A stretch of 64,000 nt of DNA from an uncultured Prevotellaceae bacterium (GCA_947166305.1 CAMVDV010000011.1:1-64000), one strand, 5' to 3'; counted from the first letter of the stretch, positions 24,738-32,540 are shown. The notes: generated by a model not told the origin, from the sequence alone. Numbers and translations: made by a program.

Positions 24738-25270
24738 TAAATTTAGAAAATGTGAAAATTAGAAAATAAGAAAGGGGAGGACGACTATTCGTCCATGCCG
24801 TCTCTTGTTTTCTTAATGCTCTTTATTAATGTACCTATTATTATATTTAAATCATTTTTGAGTGAATCGTATTCTTTTTGTCCGATGATTTCTGATAAGA
24901 ACAGCAGGTCTATCCAATAGTCTGTCTCGCCAGCCTCCTTTAGTGCGATGTTCAGTTTTGTGACGAAGTCCGGCTTTGTCTGGGCATATTTGCTCTCTGC
25001 TATGTTAGCTCCAATGCTTGTTCCCGACTTGTAGACCTGGTTGGAAATGACGTATTCCTGTCGATTCTCGCGAAGGAACGTGTGCAGCTTGATGATGCGC
25101 AAGGCAAAGTTCTTGCTGAGATCTGCAAGCAGGTTGTTCTTAATCATGCTTTGAGAATGAGAATGTGTGGGGAAGAGAAAACAAGGTGTCGTGAGACTGT
25201 GGGGACAAGAGAACAGGAAGTCCGCTTCTGCCCTTCTCCCTTATTTTCTACATTTCTTATTTTCTCATTT
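24738..25270. mobile_element. Family H element enclosing a four-helix-bundle gene
   Basis: Left arm about 24738-24780 (AGAAAATGTGAAAATTAG, AGAAAATAAGAAAGGGGAG) and right arm about 25229-25270 (TCCGCTTCTGCCCTTCTC, then TTATTTTCTACATTTCTTA) match the two halves of the short family H elements at 21.3, 25.8 and 52.7 kb. Instead of a 10-20 base tip the interior holds a complete four-helix-bundle ORF. The arms abut the gcvH start and the gcvT stop. I infer a coding member of family H, similar in plan to the intervening sequences that carry S23-type ORFs in 23S rRNA genes. Confidence 0.65.
24785..25147 (-). CDS. Four-helix-bundle protein (S23/IVP family)
   Basis: Protein of 120 residues with the family signature: LHTFLRE, VISNQVYKSGTSIGANIAES, DFVTKLNIALKEAGETDYWIDLLF. 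Known relatives are encoded in the intervening sequences of some 23S rRNA genes, and the fold is shared with Avd of diversity-generating retroelements. The molecular function is unresolved. It interrupts the glycine cleavage operon, has no link to glycine metabolism, and is bounded on both sides by family H arms. Its stop codon lies in the tip of the left arm. It is most simply read as cargo of a mobile palindromic element. Confidence 0.85.
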   Translation of the reverse strand: MIKNNLLADLSKNFALRIIKLHTFLRENRQEYVISNQVYKSGTSIGANIAESKYAQTKPDFVTKLNIALKEAGETDYWIDLLFLSEIIGQKEYDSLKNDLNIIIGTLIKSIKKTRDGMDE

Positions 25271-26410
25271 TTTATAGTGTTTGTCGTAGAACTTTTTCTT
25301 GACGACTTTGCCCGGGAATGTCTTTTTGCGAATCTGGACTTGGAGCGGGGTGTCGAGTTTAGCGAAGTCGGTCTTGACCAAAGCCATGCAGACGCTCTTG
25401 TCGACGCTGAGGCAATGATAGCCGGTCGTGACCTCGCCTACAGGCTCTCCCTCCATGCTGAGGACGGGGTAACCGTGGCGGGGGATGGCTTTATCGGCAA
25501 GCTCTATGCCTACGAGCTTCTGCGGGACGCCGTTCGCTTTCTGTTCTGCGAGTGCTTCCTTGCCGATGAATTCCGGCTTATCAAGCTTGCAGAACATGGA
25601 GAGACCCGCCATGACGGGGGAGATATCGGCCGAGAGTTCGTCGCCGTAGAGCGGTAGTCCGACCTCGAAGCGCAGGGTGTCGCGGCATCCGAGGCCGCAG
25701 GGTTTGCAGCGTCCGCTCTCGATGAGTTTGTCCCAGGCCTGCTGGATGTACTCGTGCGAGCCGTAGATTTCGAAGCCATCCTCGCCGGTGTAGCCGGTGC
25801 GGGAAACGATAATAGGAGAATCAGAAAATGTGAAAATAAGAGACTTAGAAGAGGCGGAGTCTCCTTTCTTATTTTCTAAATTTCTTATTTCCTTATTTTC
25901 ATAGAACTTCAACTCACGGCAGGGGATGCCGAGCACTTCTTCGACGACCTGTTCCGCCTCGGGGCCTTGGACTGCCAATTGCCCGTACTGGTCGCTCTGA
26001 TGGTCGAGGTTGATGTCGAAGCCGGCGGTGTGCTCTTTCATCCAGGCCACGTCCTTGTCGATGTTGGCGGCGTTGATGACGAGGAAGAAGTCTTGCTCGC
26101 CCATCTTATAGACGAGGAGATCGTCCACGGTGCCTCCGTCGGGATAGAGCATCATGCCGTAGTATATTTGTCCGACGGGTGCTCCGCTGACGTCGTTCGT
26201 GAAGATGTGCTGGACGTAGCGTTCGGCATCGGGGCCGGTGATGCGCACTTCGCCCATGTGACTCACGTCGAATACACCGCAATGCTGCCTTACGGCATTG
26301 TGCTCGTCGGTGATGTTTGTGTACTGAATGGGCATGATGAAGCCGCCGAAGGGTGACATGAGTGCGCCCAAAGCCACGTGGCGGTCATAAAGACAGGTTT
26401 TCTTTTCCAT
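25265..26410 (-). CDS. gcvT: Glycine cleavage T protein (aminomethyltransferase) with in-frame family H insertion
   Basis: Folate-dependent enzyme (381 residues) releasing ammonia from the aminomethyl-lipoyl arm and making methylene-tetrahydrofolate. Family motifs: VSHMGEVRITGPDAERYVQHI, RTGYTGEDGFEIY and GLGCRDTLRFEVGLPLYG. Between KFY and SPIIVSRTGYTG there is a Lys/Asn/Ser-rich stretch, about residues 170-199, encoded by a family H palindrome (25816-25901). Neighbouring conserved blocks are intact and the frame is open, so the gene is probably functional. The stop codon lies at the edge of another H arm. Confidence 0.94.
   Translation of the reverse strand: MEKKTCLYDRHVALGALMSPFGGFIMPIQYTNITDEHNAVRQHCGVFDVSHMGEVRITGPDAERYVQHIFTNDVSGAPVGQIYYGMMLYPDGGTVDDLLVYKMGEQDFFLVINAANIDKDVAWMKEHTAGFDINLDHQSDQYGQLAVQGPEAEQVVEEVLGIPCRELKFYENKEIRNLENKKGDSASSKSLIFTFSDSPIIVSRTGYTGEDGFEIYGSHEYIQQAWDKLIESGRCKPCGLGCRDTLRFEVGLPLYGDELSADISPVMAGLSMFCKLDKPEFIGKEALAEQKANGVPQKLVGIELADKAIPRHGYPVLSMEGEPVGEVTTGYHCLSVDKSVCMALVKTDFAKLDTPLQVQIRKKTFPGKVVKKKFYDKHYKK
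25816..25901. repeat. Family H element inside gcvT
   Basis: Left AGAAAATGTGAAAATAAG and right CTTATTTTCTAAATTTCTTA, with a GC-rich tip (GAGGCGGAGTCTCC) that can form a hairpin. It is about 86 bases and read through in the gcvT frame as roughly 29 residues rich in Lys, Asn, Glu and Ser. Confidence 0.85.
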
Positions 26411-26419
26411 TTGTTTTTA

Positions 26420-26462
26420 TCGTTATTACGTTATTTCGTTATTCCGTTATTTCGTTATGACG
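26420..26462. repeat. Family L repeat, copy 3, forming the C-terminus of lplA
   Basis: Tandem CGTTATTACG/TTATTTCG/CGTTATGACG units between gcvT and lplA. On the minus strand they encode the last residues of the ligase (RHNEITE) and its stop codon. Confidence 0.65.
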
Positions 26463-27287
26463 AGGGAGCTTTCCCCAGATAAACGTTGGGTCGAGGTATT
26501 CTTGTTCAATTGTTTCGATGTTCCTGACGTCGTCGTCGGTGAGTTGGAGGGTGTTGGTGCAGAGCTTTCGGACTGCGAAGTGTTTGAACTCGTCGATGGT
26601 GATTGTGGTGTGCTCGCGCAGGAGTGTGATGCGCTGGCGCACGCTCTCCACGCCATGCTTCGTGAGCTTTTGCCGTGGCGGCGTGATGGCCTGGAGCATA
26701 TGGCTCATGTCTGTGTCGAAGAGCATGGTGCCGTGTACGATGCTGAGGCCTGGCATGTGGTAGAAAGCGTTGCCCGAGACCTTTCGTCCGCCGATGAGTA
26801 TGTCGTTGTGCTCCGTGGATGTCGCCTCGATGCCGAGTTCGCGGAGCATCTCCACGAGCATGTGCATGTACTCGCGGAAGGTGGTCTGCACCTGGTCGGA
26901 GCGTGTGATGTAGCTCATCATCACGTTCGACTGGTCGGCATAGACGCAGCCTCCTCCGCTCTTGCGGCGGTAGAACTCGATGCCGTGGGCACGGCAATAG
27001 GGGAGGTTCACCTCGCTCTCGATGTCCTGATGGCGGCCGAAGATGACCGTAGGGCGCACTTGCCAGAGGAAGAAAGCCCCCTCCCCGCTCCCCCTTTGGG
27101 GGAGTGCTTCATTCTCGCTAAACTTGAGGTCATTGGGTGCGGCGGCGGCAATGGGGCACTCCCCCAAAGGGGGAGCGGGGAGGGGGCTACCGGGGCATGG
27201 TATTATTCTCGCTGCCGCATACTCCTCCATCGCCAGATAGAAACTCAGGCGTCGCGTTTCGTCGGAGGGAAGGGTCAAGTGGGTCAT
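26439..27287 (-). CDS. lplA: Lipoate-protein ligase A carrying an in-frame palindromic insertion
   Basis: Adenylates lipoate (or transfers lipoyl) and attaches it to GcvH. 282 residues in the start chosen here. Motifs: TVIFGRHQDIESEVN, the RRKSGGGCVYAD glycine-rich segment and DILIGGRKVSGNAFYH. Residues 34-71 (SPLPAPPLGECP...RGSGEGAF) are encoded by a family A element and resemble the insertion in lpdA. They lie between the first helix and the FGRHQ strand. The frame extends to 27350, but the -7 box at 27317-27324 lies inside that extension, so the start is 27287. First gene of the glycine cleavage operon. Confidence 0.9.
   Translation of the reverse strand: MTHLTLPSDETRRLSFYLAMEEYAAARIIPCPGSPLPAPPLGECPIAAAAPNDLKFSENEALPQRGSGEGAFFLWQVRPTVIFGRHQDIESEVNLPYCRAHGIEFYRRKSGGGCVYADQSNVMMSYITRSDQVQTTFREYMHMLVEMLRELGIEATSTEHNDILIGGRKVSGNAFYHMPGLSIVHGTMLFDTDMSHMLQAITPPRQKLTKHGVESVRQRITLLREHTTITIDEFKHFAVRKLCTNTLQLTDDDVRNIETIEQEYLDPTFIWGKLPRHNEITE
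27075..27188. repeat. Family A palindromic element, copy 3, inside lplA
   Basis: Inverted arms at 27076-27108 and about 27156-27187. Counted with its outer A and T the element is 114 bases, exactly 38 codons of lplA and without a stop. It is read in the same phase as the copy in lpdA. Confidence 0.95.
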
Positions 27288-27316
27288 CGGGAGAGTTGTC
27301 AGTCTTTTTGTGCCTA

Positions 27317-27324
27317 CAAAGATA
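27317..27324 (-). promoter_or_regulatory. -7 element, promoter of the lplA-gcv operon
   Basis: TATCTTTG on the minus strand, 29 bases before the lplA ATG at 27287. No clear -33 box. No glycine riboswitch-like structure was recognised in the short leader. Confidence 0.65.
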
Positions 27325-27440
27325 CGGAAAATTTCGACGCGCCCCACCATAATCGCAAATTATTTTAGTTCTTTTAGGAAAAATAACATTGAGGCCGACT
27401 CCAATCTCCTGTGCGCGTTGCTCCACGCCGCACGCTGTGT

Positions 27441-27530
27441 TCATTGCAGCATCATGACCGTGCAATTGCTGCATCATGATGAAGCAATTGCTGCAACATG
27501 ATGAAGCAACGACAACCCTTGAGGGTTCCG
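27441..27530. repeat. Family F repeat, copy 2
   Basis: Three GCAATTGCTGCA/CATGA-type units plus the hairpin AACCCTTGAGGGTT. Same plan as 6464-6550 but in the opposite order. Confidence 0.8.
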
Positions 27531-27569
27531 GCTGGCGGACAACGGGAGACATAGGAGCAGAAGCTGCCA

Positions 27570-27668
27570 TGTTCGTGCGGATTTGCTGGTCCGCACGCAT
27601 GGATTACAGGGAATCTGTTCGTGCGGATTTGAAATCCGCACGCATGGACTATAGGGATTTGTAATCCC
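27570..27668. repeat. Family Q direct repeat with internal hairpins
   Basis: GTTCGTGCGGATTT, a short loop, TCCGCACGCATGGA and an A/G-rich tail, twice in tandem, between the lplA and rhaB promoters. The stretch 27351-27838 holds only this and family F; I see no gene. Confidence 0.7.
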
Positions 27669-27838
27669 GCCACACTTTTCTTATCGCATTGCAAATGCTT
27701 ATATTCTTCTCTGCCGGATTGCAAATCCAGCAGAACGTGCGGCAGGCTCCTGAATGCCTGTGGCAAGGCGGACGACATTTTCTGCCCGACCGAGGGAATT
27801 TTTTTGCCTTATCGCTTCGTCCTTTAACCAAAAAATCG

Positions 27839-27846
27839 TATATTTG
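27839..27846 (+). promoter_or_regulatory. -7 element of the rhamnose operon
   Basis: TATATTTG, 39 bases before the rhaB ATG; TTCG at 27816-27819 (19 bases upstream) may be a weak -33 box. A weak -33 fits an activator-dependent promoter, but no regulator gene is adjacent. Confidence 0.6.
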
Positions 27847-27885
27847 CAGGGAAAAAACCATTTTCCAAAGCAAAAGACTAATACG

Positions 27886-29295
27886 ATGAAATACTTTCTC
27901 GCAATAGATCTTGGCGCCACAAGCGGACGGACCGTGCTCTCTGCCTGGGACGGACAGCGCATCGAGAGCCGTGAGTTCACGCGCTTCGCCAATCCCCAAC
28001 TGCCCATGCTGGGACACCTCTTCTGGGATCTGCCCCGACTCTACGGCGAAATCCTCGACGCCCTGCGCCGCGTGGCCGACGAGGGCATTCCCCTCACCTC
28101 CATAGGCATCGACACGTGGGGCTGCGACTTTGCCCTTTTCGGGCACGACGGACAGCTCCTCGGACTGCCATACTGCTACCGAGACAGCCACACCGACGGC
28201 GCCGTGGAGAGATTCTTTGAGCATTACATGCCCGCCCCAGAGCTTTACCGGCGCACCGGCATACAGTTCATGCCCTTCAACTCGCTCTTCCAGCTCGAGA
28301 CGCTCAGGCGCAACGGCTCGACAGCCCTCTCTGCCGCCGACAAGATACTCTTCATGCCCGATGCCCTCTCGTATATGCTCACGAACCGTGCTGTCTGCGA
28401 GCGGACAGTGCTCAGCACAAGTCAGTTGCTCAACGTCTCTACGGGCGACATCGACGAGGAACTCCTCGGCATCCTCCAGCTCCGCCGCAGCCAGTTCGGG
28501 GAGCTTGTGCAGCCAGGACACATCGTCGGCACGCTCACCAAGCAGGTTCAGGACGCAACAGGACTGGGAGAAGTGCCCGTGGTGGCTGTGGCTGGACACG
28601 ACACGGCAAGCGCCGTGGCCGCTGTCCCTGCACCCGACGACCGCTTTGCCTACCTCTCGTGCGGCACATGGTCGCTCCTCGGCATCGAAAGCCCAAAGCC
28701 CATCATCAGCGAAGAGAGCTTCCGCCACAACTTCACCAACGAGGGCGGACTCGACGGCACCACACGCTTCCTCAAGAACATCAGCGGCCTTTGGCTCCTC
28801 GAGAACTGCCGAAAGGAGTTCAAGGACGCACCCTCCGACATCAACCAGCTCAACGCGCTCTGCCACACATCCAGCTTCGACAGCATCATCGACCCGGAAG
28901 ATCCGCTCTTTGCCCACCCCCTGAGCATGACAACCGCCATACGTCAGTACTGCCAACGCACAGGTCAGGCAGAGCCAGCCACGGCCGCTGACTATGTAAG
29001 GTGCATCTTCCGCTCACTATCCCAACGCTACAGCCAAGTCATCCAACTGCTCCGGCAAGTCGGAAAGACCGACATTCAGCGCCTACACGTCATAGGTGGA
29101 GGCAGTCTGAACGAACATCTCATGCAGTGGACCGCCGATGCTACAGGCCTGACCGTAGTGGCCGGGCCGTCGGAAGGCACAGCCCTCGGCAACACCCTCG
29201 TGCAGATACGGGCGGCAGGCGACGTGGCTTCGCTCGCCGAGATGCGCGCCGTGGTGGCCCGAAGCGTTTCCCTCCGGCACTATCAGCCCAGATGA
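27886..29295 (+). CDS. rhaB: Rhamnulokinase
   Basis: FGGY-family kinase (469 residues) phosphorylating L-rhamnulose to L-rhamnulose 1-phosphate. N-terminal phosphate-binding motif AIDLGATSGRTV; GIDTWGCDFALFG; GHDTASAVAAVPA and YLSCGTWSLLG are typical of RhaB. The start MKYFLAIDLG is chosen because it follows the promoter; the frame is open further upstream. First gene of rhaB-rhaA-rhaT-rhaD. Confidence 0.95.
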   Translation: MKYFLAIDLGATSGRTVLSAWDGQRIESREFTRFANPQLPMLGHLFWDLPRLYGEILDALRRVADEGIPLTSIGIDTWGCDFALFGHDGQLLGLPYCYRDSHTDGAVERFFEHYMPAPELYRRTGIQFMPFNSLFQLETLRRNGSTALSAADKILFMPDALSYMLTNRAVCERTVLSTSQLLNVSTGDIDEELLGILQLRRSQFGELVQPGHIVGTLTKQVQDATGLGEVPVVAVAGHDTASAVAAVPAPDDRFAYLSCGTWSLLGIESPKPIISEESFRHNFTNEGGLDGTTRFLKNISGLWLLENCRKEFKDAPSDINQLNALCHTSSFDSIIDPEDPLFAHPLSMTTAIRQYCQRTGQAEPATAADYVRCIFRSLSQRYSQVIQLLRQVGKTDIQRLHVIGGGSLNEHLMQWTADATGLTVVAGPSEGTALGNTLVQIRAAGDVASLAEMRAVVARSVSLRHYQPR

Positions 29296-29335
29296 TTTGC
29301 CATTTCACTATACATTATTATATATATAATACATC

Positions 29336-30589
29336 ATGAAAGAAACATTAGTTAGCCGTGCCTACGAAGTGGCACGCGAACGTTATGCAGAAGTAGGCAT
29401 CGACACGGAACGAGTGCTGAGCCAGCTCCAAGACTTCCACCTTTCCATGCATTGCTGGCAGGCCGACGACGTCATAGGCTTTGAGGTGCAGGCCGGAAGC
29501 CTCTCGGGTGGCATCCAGACCACAGGCAATTATCCCGGACGGGCCCGCAACATCGACGAGCTGAGGCAGGACATCCTGGCTGCCAAGCGACTCATTCCCG
29601 GCACACATCGCCTTAACCTCCACGAAATCTATGGAGACTTCCAGGGCAAGGCCGTTGACCGCGACCAGGTGGACGCTTCCTATTTCCAAAGTTGGATAGA
29701 GTGGGGCAGGGAGAACGACACGAAGCTCGACTTCAACAGCACCAGCTTTTCGCATCCAAAGAGCGGCAATCTCACCCTTGCGAACCCTGATGAAGGCATC
29801 AGACGCTTCTGGATTGAGCACACAAGGCGGTGCCGCGACATCGCCAACGCCATGGGCGAGGCACAGCAAGACCCTTGCATCATGAATCTCTGGGTACACG
29901 ATGGCTGCAAGGACCAAAGCGTCTGCCACAGCCTTTACCGCAGCCTTCTCAAGCAAAGCCTCGACGAAATCTTTGCCAAGCCACAGCCTATGATGAAGGA
30001 CTGCATTGAGGGCAAGGTCTTTGGCATCGGCCTTGAAAGCTTCACCGTGGGCAGTCATGACTTCTACACTGCTTATGCTGCCAAGAACAACAAGATTCTT
30101 ACCATCGACACGGGCCACTATCATCCCACGGAAAGCCCGGCCGACAAGGTGAGCGCTGTGCTTCCCTTCGTGCCGGAGCTGATGCTTCATGTCAGCAGGC
30201 CAGTCCGTTGGGACAGCGACCACGTCACTTTGATGGATGACCCTACGCTCGAGCTCTTCCAGGAGATTGTCCGTGCGGGTGCAACGGAACGCGTTCACTA
30301 CGGTCTGGACTATTTCGATGCGAGCATAAACCGCATTGGTGCCTACGTCACGGGCAGCCGTGCTGCCCAACGGTGCATGACGCGTGCGCTGCTTGAGCCT
30401 GCGTCGAGCATCGCCAGGCTGGAGGTTGAGGGCAAAGGTTTCCAGGCTTTGGCCACACTCGAGGAGTGTAAGTCGATGCCTTGGAGTGCCGTCTACGATG
30501 AATTCTGCTTGCGCAACGACGTACCCGTGGGCTTGGATTTCATCCCGGAGGTGGAAAAGTATGAACGCGAAGTGACGAGTAAGAGATGA
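29336..30589 (+). CDS. rhaA: L-rhamnose isomerase
   Basis: Converts L-rhamnose to L-rhamnulose (417 residues). Recognised by DFHLSMHCWQADDVIGFE, TGNYPGRARNIDELR, LNLHEIYGD and DTGHYHPTE, which carry metal-binding His/Asp residues. The stop overlaps the rhaT start (ATGA at 30586-30589), indicating coupled translation. Confidence 0.97.
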   Translation: MKETLVSRAYEVARERYAEVGIDTERVLSQLQDFHLSMHCWQADDVIGFEVQAGSLSGGIQTTGNYPGRARNIDELRQDILAAKRLIPGTHRLNLHEIYGDFQGKAVDRDQVDASYFQSWIEWGRENDTKLDFNSTSFSHPKSGNLTLANPDEGIRRFWIEHTRRCRDIANAMGEAQQDPCIMNLWVHDGCKDQSVCHSLYRSLLKQSLDEIFAKPQPMMKDCIEGKVFGIGLESFTVGSHDFYTAYAAKNNKILTIDTGHYHPTESPADKVSAVLPFVPELMLHVSRPVRWDSDHVTLMDDPTLELFQEIVRAGATERVHYGLDYFDASINRIGAYVTGSRAAQRCMTRALLEPASSIARLEVEGKGFQALATLEECKSMPWSAVYDEFCLRNDVPVGLDFIPEVEKYEREVTSKR

Positions 30590-31620
30590 ACGCACTCCTT
30601 GGTTTGCTAATCATTGCCGTCGGTGCCTTTTGCCAATCGAGCAGTTATGTGCCCATCAACAGGGTGAAGTCCTGGAGCTGGGAGAGTTTCTGGATAGTGC
30701 AGGGCTTGTTTGCCTGGATGGTTTTTCCCTTGCTTGGCGCGTTGCTTGCCGTTCCCGAGGGACATTCGCTCGTGGAGCTGTTCAGGGAAAGTCCGTCGTT
30801 CAATATATGGATGACGGTGTTGTTCGGCATCCTGTGGGGTGTGGGCGGACTGACGTTCGGTCTGTCCATGCGCTACCTTGGTGTTGCCTTGGGGCAGTCC
30901 ATTGCTTTGGGCACTTGTGCTGCCCTCGGCACCGTGATGGGTCCGGTGTTGCTGAATGTATTCTTCCCCGATATGGATGCTTTGGCGTCGCTCACCTATG
31001 CTGTTCTTGCAGGGGTGGCAGTCACGCTCTTGGGCATTGCCGTCATCGGCGTGGCGGGTTCGATGAAGGCCTCCACGCTCTCCGAGGAGGAGAAGAAGGC
31101 GGCTGTGCGCGACTTCAACTTCCCTAAGGGGCTTGCCATTGCCTTGCTTGCCGGATTCATGAGTGGGTGTTTCAATGTGGGGCTGACGTTTGGCAAGGAC
31201 ATCAACTTCGGCGAGCTGACGGACCCTATGTTCCGCACGTTGCCGGCCACGTTGCTCGTCACGCTCGGGGGCTTCGTCACCAACGCTGCCTATTGCTTCT
31301 GGCAGAACCAAAGGAACGGGACGTGGGGCGACTATGCCAAGACTGAGGTCTGGCTGGGCAATCTCTTCTTCTGCATCCTTGCCGGAGCGTTGTGGTACAG
31401 CCAGTTCTTCGGCCTGTCGCTCGGCCGTTCGTTCTTCGACGCAGGCGGCACGCTCGACACGCTCTCCTTCTGCATCCTCATGGCGCTCAACGTGGTGTTC
31501 TCCAACGTATGGGGCATCATCCTGGGAGAGTGGAAGGGCTGTTCGCGGCGGACCATCGTTGTGCTCGTGGTCGGACTGGCCACGCTTATCGTGTCGGGCT
31601 TCCTTCCGCAACTTTTGTAA
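30586..31620 (+). CDS. rhaT: L-rhamnose/proton symporter RhaT
   Basis: Inner-membrane sugar symporter (344 residues, about ten hydrophobic segments) of the RhaT family in the drug/metabolite transporter superfamily. Opens with LLGLLIIAVGAFCQSSSYVPINRVKSWSWE and contains WGVGGLTFGLSMRYLGVALGQSIALG, both characteristic. Translationally coupled to rhaA. Confidence 0.95.
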   Translation: MNALLGLLIIAVGAFCQSSSYVPINRVKSWSWESFWIVQGLFAWMVFPLLGALLAVPEGHSLVELFRESPSFNIWMTVLFGILWGVGGLTFGLSMRYLGVALGQSIALGTCAALGTVMGPVLLNVFFPDMDALASLTYAVLAGVAVTLLGIAVIGVAGSMKASTLSEEEKKAAVRDFNFPKGLAIALLAGFMSGCFNVGLTFGKDINFGELTDPMFRTLPATLLVTLGGFVTNAAYCFWQNQRNGTWGDYAKTEVWLGNLFFCILAGALWYSQFFGLSLGRSFFDAGGTLDTLSFCILMALNVVFSNVWGIILGEWKGCSRRTIVVLVVGLATLIVSGFLPQLL

Positions 31621-31688
31621 GAAATGAAGAAATGAAAAATGAAGAAATGAAAGAATAAGGATTGAAGGATAAAATGAGGAATAAGACC

Positions 31689-32498
31689 ATGAAAAGTATA
31701 TTGGAAGGTCGCACGGCTCTGAGGGCCGAGGTGGAGAAGACGGCCGAAGTGGCTGGCTATCTTTGGCAAAACGGTTGGGCTGAACGCAACGGAGGCAACA
31801 TCACGGTGAACGTCACCCACCTCGTCGACAACGACATAAGGCAGCTCCCTGCCATCAGCGAACAGCGTCCGATAGGCATCACCCTGCCGGCTCTCCGTGG
31901 GTGCTACTTTTACTGCAAAGGCACAGGCAAGCGGATGCGCGACCTCGCCCGACAGCCTATGGAGAACGGCTCCATTATCCGCATACAGGAAGACTGCGCC
32001 TCGTATGTCATCATCGCCGACCAACCCGTGCTTCCCACCAGCGAGCTTCCCTCACATCTCGCTGTCCATGCACGGCTCATCGAGTCCGGTTCGCCCTACA
32101 AGGCCACGGTCCACACCCATCCCATCGAGCTTGTTGCCATGAGCCACCACCGCCCCTTCCTCGGCAAGGACGTGCTCACCAACATCCTCTGGTCCATGAT
32201 TCCCGAGACCAAAGCCTTCTGTCCGCTCGGCCTCGGCATTGTCCCCTACGCCCTCCCCGGCTCCAATGCGCTGGCAGAGAGCACCCTTCGGGAACTCGAA
32301 GACTACGACGTCGTCCTATGGGAGAAGCATGGCGTCTTTGCCAAAGGGCTCGACGCGATGGATGCCTTCGACCAGATAGACGTCCTCTCCAAGAGTGCCA
32401 AGATATACCTCAGCGCCAAGGCCATGGGATTCGTGCCTGAAGGCATGACGGAGGCGCAGATGAAGGAAATGACCGCCGCCTTCCACCTCCCACGCTGA
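31689..32498 (+). CDS. rhaD: Rhamnulose-1-phosphate aldolase
   Basis: Class II zinc aldolase (269 residues) cleaving L-rhamnulose 1-phosphate to dihydroxyacetone phosphate and L-lactaldehyde. Motifs NGWAERNGGNIT and the zinc-binding HTHPIELVAMSHH; YALPGSNALAE is also typical. The start at 31689 (MKSILEGRT) is preferred over 31662 because the upstream codons lie in a low-complexity GAAATGAA tract. The last codons are duplicated in tandem just after the stop. Confidence 0.93.
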   Translation: MKSILEGRTALRAEVEKTAEVAGYLWQNGWAERNGGNITVNVTHLVDNDIRQLPAISEQRPIGITLPALRGCYFYCKGTGKRMRDLARQPMENGSIIRIQEDCASYVIIADQPVLPTSELPSHLAVHARLIESGSPYKATVHTHPIELVAMSHHRPFLGKDVLTNILWSMIPETKAFCPLGLGIVPYALPGSNALAESTLRELEDYDVVLWEKHGVFAKGLDAMDAFDQIDVLSKSAKIYLSAKAMGFVPEGMTEAQMKEMTAAFHLPR

Positions 32499-32523
32499 AG
32501 CCGCCTTCCACCTCCCACGCTGA
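32475..32523. repeat. Tandem duplication of the rhaD 3' end (family R)
   Basis: The 24-base unit GCCGCCTTCCACCTCCCACG + CTGA, which includes the rhaD stop, occurs at 32475-32498 and again at 32500-32523. Confidence 0.85.
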
Positions 32524-32540
32524 CGGCGGTGCCTGAGAAC

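Noticed and set aside
24785..25147. Four-helix-bundle ORF as an intervening sequence of a 23S rRNA gene
   Set aside because: It lies in the gcv operon; there is no rRNA around it.
24256..27350. Glycine riboswitch controlling the gcv operon
   Set aside because: The leader between the -7 box and lplA is only about 30 bases, and no tandem aptamer-like structure was recognised upstream.
27351..27838. Coding region hidden between lplA and rhaB
   Set aside because: Short frames there are built from family F and Q repeats and have no family-like sequence or ribosome-binding context.
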